Positions 16,918 through 28,699 of a DNA stretch of 64,000 nt are shown here, piece after piece. The notes beneath the pieces are model-generated. The model worked only from the letters and a program-made list of their open reading frames with translations. It ran no database searches and was not told the origin of the DNA. Within the stretch, counting starts at the first letter, position 1; the number at the start of each line of letters is the position of its first letter. The stretch lies in contig JAPTYO010000010.1 in NCBI GenBank assembly GCA_036873135.1, positions 5,246,634 through 5,310,633 on the forward strand. Reading direction: 5' to 3'. A program made the translations under genes and the position numbers. Source of the stretch: Clarkia xantiana subsp. parviflora (lineage: Eukaryota > Streptophyta > Magnoliopsida > Myrtales > Onagraceae).

Positions 16918-18529
16918 TGTAAACACCTGATTTTAGACAGGGGTTGGAAAAATACCGTGACGCACGGAACCGAGCCGGGAATAATCGAGCAATTAGAAAA
17001 ACTCAAAAAAATATTAGTAAGATCTTATTAGTTTTATTATACTTAAGAAAATAAAAAATTAAATAGGATAATTATAAATCTGAAAAAAATAAAAAAATAA
17101 TAGGATAAGATTACACTTTCCTATGCTATGTTGCAGTAGACTTATCCCTGCATCCAATCCATCCCATGCCGTTGCTTGCAAGTTGCAAGTAAAAAAACTA
17201 ATTAAAAAATTCAGCTACACCACTATAAATAGAGGTCTTGGTCGAGAGTTTTAATGGGGGAGCTTCAAACGCATGAAACCACAAAATGTCTAGTTTTTTT
17301 TTGGTAGTTTAGGGCCTCGGTTATAAATGAGAGTGGGAAATATGAGGTCTTGGCTAAATAATAGTGTTGGGTTTAAGACTAATAATTAGCTTGGTGTTCG
17401 ATTATTCGTGATTTGGTTCCACGCGTCACGACATTTTACCCGGAAACAACCCAATGTAAGTACCGCTTAATCAAAAGTTGTATTTACATTTCAAGTATAA
17501 ATAAAGTGCAAGTTGGTTAAAGACCCATCACTTTCAACGTAGCGTTTTATTTATTTTCCGTTCTTTCATTTTTGCACTATATATATATATACATATTACG
17601 TATTTTTATTATCTACAAGTTTTATATATATCTGTTTTACTTATTTGTCATTTATATTATATATAAGTTTTATATATATTATATTACTTATTGTCATTTA
17701 CTTATGTATTTATACATTATTAAGTCATATATCTGTTTATTTCACTTATTTGTCATTTATATTAACTTTAAGTTTATATATGTACATATTGCATATTTTT
17801 CATATTTTATCTATAAGTTTTATATGTGTTTGTATTACTTGTCTGTCTCAAAAACTTACTAAGTGTTACAAATCAGTCCAGTGAAGTTCAGAGTCATTTT
17901 AACATGTTTTAAAAAGTTGTTTGCAGTTCAGCCCCGAACTTTGCCGATTGTTACATTTTAACCCAGGATCTTTGCTAGTGCCCCAAATCTTTGTTAATTG
18001 TTACAAATCAGTCCAGGGAAGTTCAAGGGCCATTTTAACACATTTTAAAAGGCATTTTCAGTTCATCCATGAACTTTTGGATAATTACATTTCGGCCCCT
18101 AAACATTTTGATAATTGCAAACCGGCCTTAATTTTCTTGATAGTTGGAATTCGGCCCTGGATATTTGTTAGCTGCAATTCAACCCATAATGATTAAAGTG
18201 GATATTTTAGTGAAAATTTTTAAACAAGACAAGACAAGCCAAAGTACCGAAAGGGCGAATTTCTAGCTTGCGAGCTTTTAATACGTAATCAAACCCCCGA
18301 ACCTAAACTTCTGGACGCAGATCATTCAAAGCCCTAGGATGTAGTATCATGTACCCTAGGCAAATTTAGGATTCCGATTAGCCTTTAATTAATCGGTGGC
18401 GACTCTTTCTATTTCCCCGGTTCGGTTGATATTTCCATATTTGACCGAACCCGCCGTTCGCCGATCCCAAATCACTATTTTCAAAACGCGCTCTTTTCCG
18501 AGAGCGTTGGCCGGATCCGACGTGCGACA
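16918..18529 (+). repeat. 5' LTR
   Basis: Starts TGTAAACACC and ends GTGCGACA. Contains a TATA box at 17224-17231, a very AT-rich stretch (17570-17850) and a stretch repeating TTCAGTCC/TTACAAAT-like words (17870-18190). Open frames here are shared with the other LTR and are not genes. Confidence 0.95.
17224..17231 (+). promoter_or_regulatory. LTR promoter TATA box
   Basis: TATAAATA in the context CACTATAAATAGAGG, a strong plant TATA box inside the 5' LTR; the same motif is at 26767-26774 in the 3' LTR. Confidence 0.6.
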
Positions 18530-18532
18530 TTT

Positions 18533-18550
18533 TGGCGACTCTGCTGGGGA
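18533..18550 (+). other. Primer-binding site of the LTR retrotransposon
   Basis: TGGCGACTCTGCTGGGGA begins three bases after the 5' LTR. It has the TGG start required to pair with a tRNA CCA end. I recall sites of this kind in Ogre/Tat elements being assigned to tRNA-Arg, but this was not checked here. Confidence 0.7.
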
Positions 18551-19710
18551 TTTCCATTCAGAGGGTTTAGGCTTGTTGTGTTTGTCTTACCTTGTTTAAT
18601 TGGATTTTTATACTATATCCGTTTTGACCGTTTGTTCGTGTGTGCAGCTTCTAATCTCATATTTTGAGTCATTTAAATTGCTTTTGCACACACACCAGAT
18701 TCGGTTACTATTCCAGGCCAAAAACCAAGGGCATATAGAAACCTAGGGGGTTGAGTAAGAGAATACGGCCAGTAGCGGTCACAACCGCCGGCACGTCTCC
18801 GAAAGCCCAACTCGATGATCGAAAAGGGCCTGCGATCCCCTTCATGGGGTAAGGTACCTTTCGATTCGAGAACCTTTAGAACCCACCTTGATAGAGCAGA
18901 TGCCCACACAGTGCGGAGCCATCAACCAGTCGCATTAATTCCATATATGTTATTTTGCATTTTTTTCTTTATCCTGGTCTGATGTATAGGAGGGGCATCC
19001 AGAAGCTCGCACACTTTTCTAAAATAGTCAAGGGGCATCCACAGATCTGTATATCTCTCTTGATGCATTGGTTTGAGAAGGTATGAAGAACAATCGTTGT
19101 ATATATGCATGTGTACATGAATAAGGTGATTTCCTTCTTATACTGCATCACGAATTTCAAAGCTATTAAAGTCATCAATTGGGTCGGTTTTGAAGTCACG
19201 AGTTATTTATCCTCCATTAAGTAAAGATTATTTGCCCGAGCATCATGATAAGAACTGTGAATTCAATTTGCAAAAAAAAAAAAAAAAGACTTGAGGAAGA
19301 TGATTTTTCAAATGACTCATTTTTATGAGACCCTAAAATACTCCTCAACGTTTTAATTTCAAGAGTTTTAAAATCTAGAAATTCACGGTTGTTGTCTCGA
19401 TTTTGCCAAGCCAGAGGTACCTAAGTCATTTTTGTGCCCAATTTAAGCGGTCGGTCGTCGGCCCGACAAATCAAACACCTGGTTTAAAAAAAAAAATCTC
19501 GGGAAGCATCAAAATTCAGAACCTCAGGAACTGACATTAATCGAATGAGAAGCAAACCGGGTAGTAAAAAAAACCTAATGGGTTAAGGGTTGGAAAATGA
19601 ATAACCCGCGACTTAATTCTCCAAAAAAAAATTTCAAAACGTTGAGGATCCTAATCGGCATAACTGATGGCTGCATTTTCCAAATCATGCATCATTATTG
19701 CGTATTCTCT
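18551..19710. other. Retrotransposon interior without recognisable genes
   Basis: The place where gag would lie. Short frames in all six directions are broken; I see no zinc knuckle or other gag feature. Confidence 0.5.
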
Positions 19711-21870
19711 ATTCTAATTGTCGTTTTCTCACAGGTACAACTGGCGCGAACAAGCCTTAAACTTTCTCTGTGATCTCGTTCGAATGGAACAAATGGGGCA
19801 ACTAAAAAAGAGTCATTCGCCAGGGTTCCTAACTCATGTGATAACCAAAGGCACCACCAGCTCAAGAAAATAAAGAGTGGATTGTCCATATAAAAGGGAC
19901 TATGCGAGCCACAGCCTTCCGAACGGAGCAATCTGTCTTTGACGTGGCCTCCTAGTTAAAGCGCCTTGTCGCTAATGCCCAAGCATTCATGGTTGTCGCA
20001 ATCTCCCAGACTCAGCATCTCAAGTATAGTTGGCGCGAACAAGCCCCAAACATATTCGCAATTCCGTTCGAATGGAACAAAATGGGCAATCAAACCAGAG
20101 ACCTCCGCTATGGTTCTGAACCCATGTGATGTGCAGCGCCTCCGCCACCTCAAGAAAATGAAGAGGGGATCTGGGAGATGGGATCACCCAAAAAGGAACA
20201 TTTTCTTGCCGACATGACCTTATAAGTCAGGCGTATCATCATTTTTTTCAGCGTCCAGGCAGTCATGGCATCTGCAGTCTCCCAACATTTGGCGCAAACA
20301 AGCCCCAAACATACTCGTGACTTCGTTCGAATAGAACAAATGGGGCAACCAAACCAGAGCTCGCCATGGTTTCAAACTCATGTGATATATGACGACTCGA
20401 CCACCTTGAATAAAGAGATGATCATTCAGCTTAGGGGGGTCTTGCGAGCTAAGATCACCAAAACGGAACAATCCATCACCGACATGGCCTCCTACGTCGG
20501 GCATCTCGTCGCTTTTCAGTGCTTAAGCTATCATGGTCGCCACAGTCTCCCAAAATTAAACATCTCGAGACGAGAATCCACCGGCGACCTTAATATAATT
20601 GATGGCTTATTTTCGTAATCATGCATCAATGTTTTGTATTTTGCATTCTAATTGGCATTTTTTACAGGTACATCTGGTGTAAGAAAGCTCCATACGTACA
20701 TGTGATTTCATTCAAATAGAACAAATGAAGCAAGATGAGAAGATTCCTCCATTTGGGTTCCTAAAACCCATAAGATGTCTAACAGCTTTGTCACCTCGAT
20801 AAGAGACGATCATCCATCAAGAGGGTGCCAGGCATGCTATGATCACCCAGAAGAAAAAAATCTCTCGCTAGCATGACCTCCAAAATCGAGCAGCTCATCG
20901 CTTTTCAGCGCCCAACAGTCATGGCCGCCGCAGTCTCCTAGACTTCGACATTTCGAGCGCGCCTCAACTTGCGATCTCAGCATAATTGATGACTATATTT
21001 TCAAAATATTCCATCATTATTGTGAATTTTCAATTCTAATTGTCGTCTTCTCACAGGTACACTTGGCTCGAACAAGCCCCAAACATACTCGTGACTTTGT
21101 TCGAATGGAACAAAATGGGCAATCAAACCAGAGTCTTCCGCCATGGTTCTGAACCCATGTGATATCCAGGGCCTCCGCCATCTCAAGAAAATGAAGAGGG
21201 GATCATCCAGCTAGAGGGGATTTGGGAGATGGGATCACCCAAAACAGAACAGTCACCTCGCAGACATGGCCTCATAAGTCAAGCATATCATCGCTTTTTC
21301 AACGCCCAAGCATTCATAGCGCCTCAAATATCTCGAGTCGCGCCTCCGCCTGCGACCTTGAAATAATTTATGACTATGTTCTCATGATCATGCATAATGA
21401 TCTGTATTTTCAGTTCTAATTGACGTTTTTACAGGTACATCTGGAGCAAGCAAGCCCCATACGTACTCGTGATTTCGCTCAAATAGAACAAATTAAGCAA
21501 GATGACAAGATTCTTCCGTATGGTTCCTAAAACCCATGTGATGTCCAGCGGCTCCGCCACCTCGAGAGGATGAATATAGGATTACCAAGCTAGAGGAGTC
21601 ATTGCGAGCAAAGTTCAGCCAAAATGAACAATCCATCGCCGACATGACCTACTAAATCAAGCGTCTCATCGCTTTTTCACCGCACATGCAGTCATGACCG
21701 CCGCAGTCTCCCAAAATTCAACATCTCGGGACACACCTCCTTCTGCGAAATCCGCAGAATTGATTGCTACATTTTCAAATTATACATCATTTTTGTGTTC
21801 TTTCAAATTCTAATTGTCATTTTCTCGCAGATAAGTATGGCGTGATCAAGCCCCTTGCGTACCCATGACT
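19711..21870 (+). repeat. Degenerate tandem repeats of 260-395 bp
   Basis: Seven units share a core TGGCGCGAACAAGCC..ACTCGTGA..TCGTTCGAATGGAACAAA, near 19741, 20030, 20288, 20670, 21062, 21440 and 21836. Spacings are about 290, 258, 382, 392, 378 and 396 bp. The longer units carry an extra segment around TTCTAATTGTCGTTTTCTCACAGGTAC (19711, 20645, 21033, 21413, 21807) that looks like a splice acceptor. All units are too mutated to encode a continuous repeat protein. Confidence 0.7.
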
Positions 21871-22634
21871 TCAAAACGAATGTGGCAACTAAAGCCAAAC
21901 TCCTCTGTCAGGGTTTCTAACCCATGTGATATTCAATGGCTCGACCACCTAAAAAAGAGGATCAACAATCTGGAGAAGACCTCGCAAGCTATGATCGCCT
22001 GAACCAAACAATCAATCCGCTGAAGTGGCCTCCCAGGTCGAGTGCTCACTCTTTTCGGCACCCAAGAAGTCATGGCTGCCGCGGTCTCTCGGAATTCAAA
22101 ATCCCAAGTCGTGCCTCAACTTGCAGTCCCTAAAAGCAGGGAACAAACTGACCTTGATCAAGCTTCACACATTACTGATGTATCTCCCAGTCAAGCTTCA
22201 AATCTGCAATGCATCACTTCTCGGTCTGTCGCAAAGGATCCTGACCAAATATGTAGACATTCATGCTAGCTTGTCAAACTTTTTTTCAACAGTCATGAGA
22301 GCCCTTAATGATGAGGTCCCTTCAGAAGCTTCATCTGTCTACTCGCCAGAAGAGAGAATATCACAAAGTGGATGAAAATGCTCGTTTATGCGCTTTCTCT
22401 TCGTAACGAGTAAACAATATCCAGAAATGGATGCATTGCCCGTGGGGCAAATGTCCGAGCCCAGTATTTCTGGAAGAGGGAAAATTCTTCATGACCATAA
22501 TGAATTCCTTCTTTTGTCATTCATTGTGATCTCAATATTCTCTGTCATCATATGCATGATTTGACAATAACGTCAACCTCCATCTACTTCTTTCTTCAGG
22601 AAAAACTGCTATCCGGAACAAAAATGAGCATCGC
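21871..22634. other. Retrotransposon interior, unassigned
   Basis: Continues the decayed interior. Words of the upstream repeats persist (CCGCGGTCTC, CTCGCAAGC). No domain recognised. Confidence 0.4.
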
Positions 22635-23460
22635 CGTGATCGACGTGTCTCTCCAAAGGCATCCATTGGTCACGGATTCATACCGGTGGCCATCGAATAC
22701 TTCACCAAGTGCGCCAAAGCCATTACATTGGCATCAGTTACGGCAAAGGTGGTCGAACGTCTTATCAAGCGAGGCATCATCGTGCATACGGTGTTCAATG
22801 TCAATTGAAATTGACAACAGCGAGATCTGAAAATCAAGTTAATCGACGAGTTGTGCGACCAATTCAAGATCAAGAACACGAACACGTCCCCATATCGCAC
22901 ATTGATGAATGGTGTGGTAGATGCAGAAAATAAAGGAAGATCATTGAGGAAATGATTATCATACAAGGATGGACACGACAAGCTGCCTCAGGCATTCACG
23001 GCCTATGGGACCTCGATCCGAACATAACCTGGGGCAACTCCAGTTTCCCTGTCTACAAAACAGAAGCCTATCACCAATTGGAGTTGGAATATTTGCTCAC
23101 TTGGCCCCTCGTTAAGAAAAAATGGACGAATCTGAGTGAGCGCACATCCATGAGCCATCACGCCTCATTGACAAAAACGGCTAACCGCACTATGCCACAG
23201 GCACCTGTACCAGAAGTGCATGATTCGAGCGTTTAACAAGGAAGTGCGCTCTAGAGAATTACACCAAGCGACCTAGTCTTTCAGAAATTCCCCCGAGCCA
23301 ATCCAGATTCTTGGGGCAGATTCATCCATAACTCTGAAGGACCGTGTGTCGACATTAAAAAATCTTAGTGGAGGAGCCACGATCATCACTGACATGGACG
23401 CACAAAGACTCCCTAGTCCAGTCAACATGGACAATATCAAGAAGTATTATCCTTGAAAGA
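22635..23460 (+). pseudogene. Decayed integrase (Tat/Ogre-type Ty3/gypsy)
   Basis: Broken into several frames but recognisable: SPKASIGHGFIPVAIEYFTK and AKVVERLIKRGII from the integrase core, then LIDELCDQFKIKN and TSPYRTLMNGVVDAENK around the catalytic glutamate region, then RLTALCHRHLYQKCMIRAFN, and a C-terminal NLSGGATIITDMDAQRLP-like end. Multiple stops and frameshifts, and a lost segment around the central aspartate, exclude activity. This places the element near Tat/Ogre retrotransposons. The decay is much older than the insertion of this copy. Confidence 0.75.
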
Positions 23461-23477
23461 GCTTGCAACCATGCAAT

Positions 23478-24560
23478 TTTCGAATTTTGAGAGAAAATTC
23501 CCGCTAAACTGAAAACCCGAAAGGGCGGTTTAGGCAAAATTTAGGGAAGAGGGGCGTGATCGAAAATCCCTCAAAAGGGAGATCATGGCAAAAGGAGAGG
23601 AAATAAAATCCCCGCTAGGTTGAAAACCCGAAAGGGCGGCCTAGGCAAAATTAGGGGAACCAAGAGGTGCGATAAAAAAAATGATCGTAGCAAAAGGAGA
23701 GAAATCCGAGAGAAAATTAAAAAAAATGAAAAGTGAAAAAAGAAAAAAGAGAAAAAAGAATTTTTTGTGGACAACTGTAATTGTCACCAGGTAGCGATGA
23801 AGAATCACAATGATCAACATTGTCTGAGCTGCCCCTACCAGCTCACAGAGATGCACCTAGGCGGGCGGACAACTAAATGCTCTAAAATTAACTAAATCAA
23901 GAGATGATTTTCAGTCAACCCCGCGAGGAATACAAGCATAAAAGGCTCGACAAAAGCAGCATCAACTGCATATCTCAGTAATGAAGCGAAAAACAATATG
24001 CAGCACATCGCTGAAAGAAATTCATTCATCAAAGAATGGGGCATTCTCATGGCCAGCCATCCAGAGCTATGCAAAATCAACAAGCTGGACTGTTACGGTC
24101 TGTTCTGGTAAGTCGCATTTCAATGGAGCATCATTTTTAAAAAGAACTTCCAAATTTGAGAGAAAATTCCCGCTAAACTGAAAACCCGAAAGGGCGGTTT
24201 AGGCAAAATTTAGGGAAGAGGGGCGTGATTGAAAATCCCTCAAAAGGGCGATCATGGCAAAAGGAGAGGAAATAAAATCCCCGATAGGTTGAAAACCCGA
24301 AAGGGCGGCCTAGGCAAAAATTAGGGGAACCGAGAGGTGCGATCAAAAAATGATCGTAGCAAAAGGAGAGAAATCCGAGAGAAAAAAAAAAGAAGCAAAA
24401 AAAAAGAGAGAGAAAAACACAGCACATCGCTGGAAAAAAAAAGTTTATTTGTCAAGAATGGGGCGTTCGAATGCCTAACTTCCCAGAGTTATACGGAATC
24501 GGCAAGCGAGACTGTTACAGTCTGCTCTCGCAAGTCACCTTCCAAAGACGAGTAGGACTG
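23478..24560 (+). repeat. Duplicated block of the 3' interior
   Basis: A block with GAAAACCCGAAAGGGCGG, TTTAGGCAAAATTTAGGG and AAAAGGAGAGGAAATAAAATC occurs at about 23478-23730 and again at about 24150-24400. A second duplicated segment (AGCACATCGCTG to GACTGTTAC) occurs near 24001 and 24421. Motifs of this kind are common near the 3' ends of Tat/Ogre-like elements. Noncoding. Confidence 0.7.
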
Positions 24561-24656
24561 TTACAGTCTGTTCCTACAAGTCAAACCTCATTGCCGCACC
24601 AATGCAGGCACCGCTATCCAAGACGTGCATTCACATAGCCGCCCAATGCTGGCATC

Positions 24657-26331
24657 ACCGACAGTCGGAACCTGTGGTCATCCAGCATTCCGAGAGTCAC
24701 AGCCCGACAAACGAAGCCTTTAGGTGTTCAGCTCCGCAAGTCACCACCGACAATCGGAATTTGTGGTCATCCAGCATTCCGAGAGTCACAACCCGACAAA
24801 CGAAGCCTTTAGGTGTTCAGCTCCGCAAGTCACCACCGACAATTGGAACCTGTGGTCATCCAGCATTCCGAGAGTCACAGCCCGACAAACGGAGCCTTTA
24901 GGTGTTCAGCTCCGCAAGTCACCACCGACAATCGGAACCTGTGGTCATCCAGCATCCCGAGAGTCACAACCAGCGAACGGAGCTCTTAGGTGTTCAGCTC
25001 CGCAAGTCACCACCGACAATCGGGACCTGTGGTCATCCAGCATTCCGAGAGTCACAACCCGAAAAACGGAGTCTTTAGGTGTTCAGCTCCTCAAGTCACC
25101 ACCGACAATCGGGACCTGTGGTCATCCAGCATTCCGAGAGTCACAACCCGACGAACGGAGCCTTTAGGTGTTCAGCTCCGCAAGTCACCACCGACAATCG
25201 GGACCTGTGGTCATCCAGCATCCTGAGAGTCACAACCCGACGAACGGAGCCTTTAGGTGTTCAGCTCCGCAAGTCACCACCGACAATCGGAACCTGTGGT
25301 CATCCAGCAATCTGAGAGTCACAACCCGACAAATGGAGCCTTTAGGTGTTCAGCTCCTCAAGTCACCACCGACAATCGGGACCTGTGGTCATCCAGCATT
25401 CCGAGAGTCACAACCCGACGAACGGAGCCTTTAGGTGTTCAGCTCCGCAAGTCACCACCGACAATCGGGACCTGTGGTCATCCAGCATCCTGAGAGTCAC
25501 AACCCGACGAACGGAGCCTTTAGGTGTTCAGCTCCGCAAGTCACCACCGACAATCGGAACCTGTGGTCATCCAGCAATCTGAGAGTCACAACCCGACAAA
25601 TGGAGCCTTTAGGTGTTCAGCTCCGCAAGTCACCACCGACAATCGGAACCTGTGGTCATCCAGCAATCCGAGAGTCACAACCCGACAAACGAAGCCTTTA
25701 GGTGTTCACCTCCGCAAGTCACCACCGACAATCGGGACCTGTGGTCATCCAGCATTCCGAGAGTCACAACCCGACAAACGGAGCCTTTAGGTGTTCAGCT
25801 CCGCAAGTCACCACCGACAATTGGAACCTGTGGTCATCCAGCATTCCGAGAGTCACAGCCCGACAAACGGAGCCTTTAGGTGTTCAGCTCCGCAAGTCAC
25901 CACCGACAATCGGAATTTGTGGTCATCCAGCATTCCGAGAGTCACAACCCGACAAACGAAGCCTTTAGGTGTTCAGCTTCGCAAGTTACCGCTGACAATC
26001 GGAACCTGTGGTCATCCAGCATTCCGAGAGTCACAACTCGACAAATGGAGCCTTTAGGTGTTCAGCTCCGCAAGTCACCACCGACAATCGGAACCTGTGG
26101 TCATCCAGCATCCCGAGAGTCACAACCAGCAAACGGAGCTCTTAGGTGTTCAGCTCCGCAAGTCACCACCGATAATCGGAACCTGTGGTCATCCAGCATT
26201 CCGAGAGTCACAACCCGATGAACGGAGCCTTTAGGTGTTCAGCTCCGCAAGTCACCACCGACAACCGGAACCGGTGGTTATCCAGCATTCCGAGAGTCAC
26301 CCCAACGATAGGGACCTATGGGTGTCTAGCT
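24657..26331 (+). repeat. 89-bp tandem array, about 19 copies
   Basis: Units contain GGTCATCCAGCATTCCGAG, AGTCACAACCCGACAAACGG and CTTTAGGTGTTCAGCTCCGC, with strict 89-bp spacing from about 24672 to 26274. Only the last unit is degenerate. Because 89 is not a multiple of 3, any open frame passes through all three frames and meets the TAG of TTTAGG after three units, which explains the many 88-codon open frames. A three-unit block (267 bp) is duplicated: 25079-25345 and 25346-25612 are nearly identical. Confidence 0.9.
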
Positions 26332-26447
26332 TCCGAAAGTTGTATGTTTATTTTGTATGCAATGTAAGTGGTTAGCCGGGGAGACCCAAAATCAGATGTT
26401 TGTCTTTGAACATACGTTTATTGGACCACATCCATGAACGCATGCTC

Positions 26448-26460
26448 AAAGAGGGGCAAC
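26448..26460 (+). other. Polypurine tract of the LTR retrotransposon
   Basis: AAAGAGGGGCAAC directly before the 3' LTR; primes plus-strand DNA synthesis in LTR retrotransposons. Confidence 0.75.
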
Positions 26461-28072
26461 TGTAAACACCTGATTTTAGACAGGGGTTGGAAAAATACCG
26501 TGACGCACGGAACCGAGCCGGGAATAATCGAGCAATTAGAAAAACTCAAAAAAATATTAGTAAGATCTTATTAGTTTTATTATACTTAAGAAAATAAAAA
26601 ATTAATTAGGATAATTATAAATCTGAAAAAAATAAAAAAATAATAGGATAAGATTACACTTTCCTATGCTATGTTGCAGTAGACTTATCCCTGCATCCAA
26701 TCCATCCCATGCCGTTGCTTGCAAGTTGCAAGTAAAAAAACTAATTAAAAAATTCAGCTACACCACTATAAATAGAGGTCTTGGTCGAGAGTTTTAATGG
26801 GGGAGCTTCAAACGCATGAAACCACAAAATGTCTAGTTTTTTTTGGGTAGTTTAGGGCCTCGGTTATAAATGAGAGTGGGAAATATGAGGTCTTGGCTAA
26901 GTAATAGTGTTGGGTTTAAGACTAATAATTAGCTTGGTGTTCGATTATTCGTGATTTGGTTCCACGCGTCACGACATTTTACCCGGAAACAACCCAATGT
27001 AAGTACCGCTTAATCAAAAGTTGTATTTACATTTCAAGTATAAATAAAGTGCAAGTTGGTTAAAGACCCATCACTTTCAACGTAGCGTTTTATTTATTTT
27101 CCGTTCTTTCATTTTTGCACTATATATATATATACATATTACGTATTTTTATTATCTACAAGTTTTATATATATCTGTTTTACTTATTTGTCATTTATAT
27201 TATATATAAGTTTTATATATATTATATTACTTATTGTCATTTACTTATGTATTTATACATTATTAAGTCATATATCTGTTTATTTCACTTATTAGTCATT
27301 TATATTAACTTTAAGTTTATATATGTACATATTGCATATTTTTCATATTTTATCTATAAGTTTTATATGTGTTTGTATTACTTGTCTGTCTCAAAAACTT
27401 ACTAAGTGTTACAAATCAGTCCAGTGAAGTTCAGAGTCATTTTAACATGTTTTAAAAAGTTGTTTGCAGTTCAGCCCCGAACTTTGCCGATTGTTACATT
27501 TTAACCCAGGATCTTTGCTAGTGCCCCAAATCTTTGTTAATTGTTACAAATCAGTCCAGGGAAGTTCAAGGGCCATTTTAACACATTTTAAAAGGCATTT
27601 TCAGTTCATCCATGAACTTTTGGATAATTACATTTCGGCCCCTAAACATTTTGATAATTGCAAACCGGCCTTAATTTTCTTGATAGTTGGAATTCGGCCC
27701 TGGATATTTGTTAGCTGCAATTCAACCCATAATGATTAAAGTGGATATTTTAGTGAAAAATTTTAAACAAGACAAGACAAGCCAAAGTACCGAAAGGGCG
27801 AATTTCTAGCTTGCGAGCTTTTAATACGTAATCAAACCCCCGAACCTAAACTTCTGGACGCAGATCATTCAAAGCCCTAGGATGTAGTATCATGTACCCT
27901 AGGCAAATTTAGGATTCCGATTAGCCTTTAATTAATCGGTGGCGACTCTTTCTATTTCCCCGGTTCGGTTGATATTTCCATATTTGACCGAACCCGCCGT
28001 TCGCCGATCCCAAATCACTATTTTCAAAACGCGCTCTTTTCCGAGAGCGTTGGCCGGATCCGACGTGCGACA
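26461..28072 (+). repeat. 3' LTR
   Basis: Same length as the 5' LTR. Substitutions seen by eye lie near 26605 (AAATAGG/AATTAGG), 26845, 26901, 27293 and 27759. No insertions or deletions noticed. Confidence 0.95.
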
Positions 28073-28304
28073 TTAGTTTTTGAACAACATGTTGCCTTCC
28101 TCATAGGGTGTTGACGCGTACGTGCTGCCCTTGGGAGTGATACTTTCCGGAATCCGGTAAGATAATGGTCTTCTCGCCTTTCTGGGTCTGGGTCAGGGTC
28201 GAGGTCGACTTAGCGTCGTCACTGTCAACAATACTCTTACTTGATCAGGAATAAAGTGATCCGACTTCGAGATTCGTCCCTCGAGCCACTTCAAGCGATC
28301 TGAG

Positions 28305-28691
28305 CAGTGTTATCAGAACCGGACCGGGGCCTGAACCGGCAGGGACACCGGTTCCCGGTTCGGCCGGTCGGACCCGGTCCGAACCGTGTCCGACCGGTTT
28401 TAGTAAAAAAAACATGCAAATTTGCAGAGCCTCTCTGTAAGTTAACCCTTCTGTAGGTTTTAGTCCGGACCGGGGCCTGCCTCTCTGTAAGTTAACCTTT
28501 TTTTTTTAATGAAAGGAGTCCGAATCGGCGAATCGCCCGGTTCGCCCAAAACCGACCGGTTCGGTGAAAACCGGACTTCAGAACCGGGTTCGCTTACATC
28601 CTCCGGAAATAAGCAAACCGGACCGTGGAGGGGTCCGGTTCCGTTCCGACCGCGGTCGGACCGCCGGTCCGGTCCGGTTCTGATAACACTG
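28305..28691. mobile_element. hAT MITE with CAGTG termini and GATCTGAG TSD
   Basis: The ends CAGTGTTATCAGAACCGGAC and GTCCGGTTCTGATAACACTG are perfect inverted repeats. GATCTGAG flanks both sides (28297-28304 and 28692-28699), a perfect 8-bp duplication typical of hAT. The interior is strikingly GC-rich and packed with CCGGTTC/GAACCGG words in both directions, probable transposase binding sites. It contains no real gene; open frames across it are by-products. It sits only 230 bp from the LTR retrotransposon. Confidence 0.9.
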
Positions 28692-28699
28692 GATCTGAG

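Larger units (their letters stand above)
16918..28072 (+). mobile_element. Complete young non-autonomous LTR retrotransposon (11.2 kb)
   Basis: Two LTRs of identical length (1612 bp) bound the element, with TTAGT on both sides (16913-16917 and 28073-28077) as target duplication. I count five substitutions between the LTRs, about 0.3 percent, so insertion was recent. A primer-binding site follows the 5' LTR and a polypurine tract precedes the 3' LTR, which fixes + orientation. The 7.9-kb interior holds no intact gag or pol: only a stop-riddled integrase remnant of Tat/Ogre type (Ty3/gypsy) plus large tandem repeats. It is therefore a large non-autonomous derivative that must have been moved by proteins supplied in trans. 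Confidence 0.9.

Noticed and set aside
17572..18196. Tyrosine- and isoleucine-rich open frames (also at 27115-27739)
   Set aside because: Identical copies lie in the two LTRs, from AT-rich sequence; not genes.
24657..26331. A CRISPR-like array
   Set aside because: Units are 89-bp head-to-tail copies with no unique spacers, within a plant LTR retrotransposon.
24602..26367. Many overlapping 60-147 codon open frames on the + strand as a repeat protein family
   Set aside because: They are produced by the 89-bp tandem repeat; each frame shifts through all three frames and ends at the same TAG after three units.
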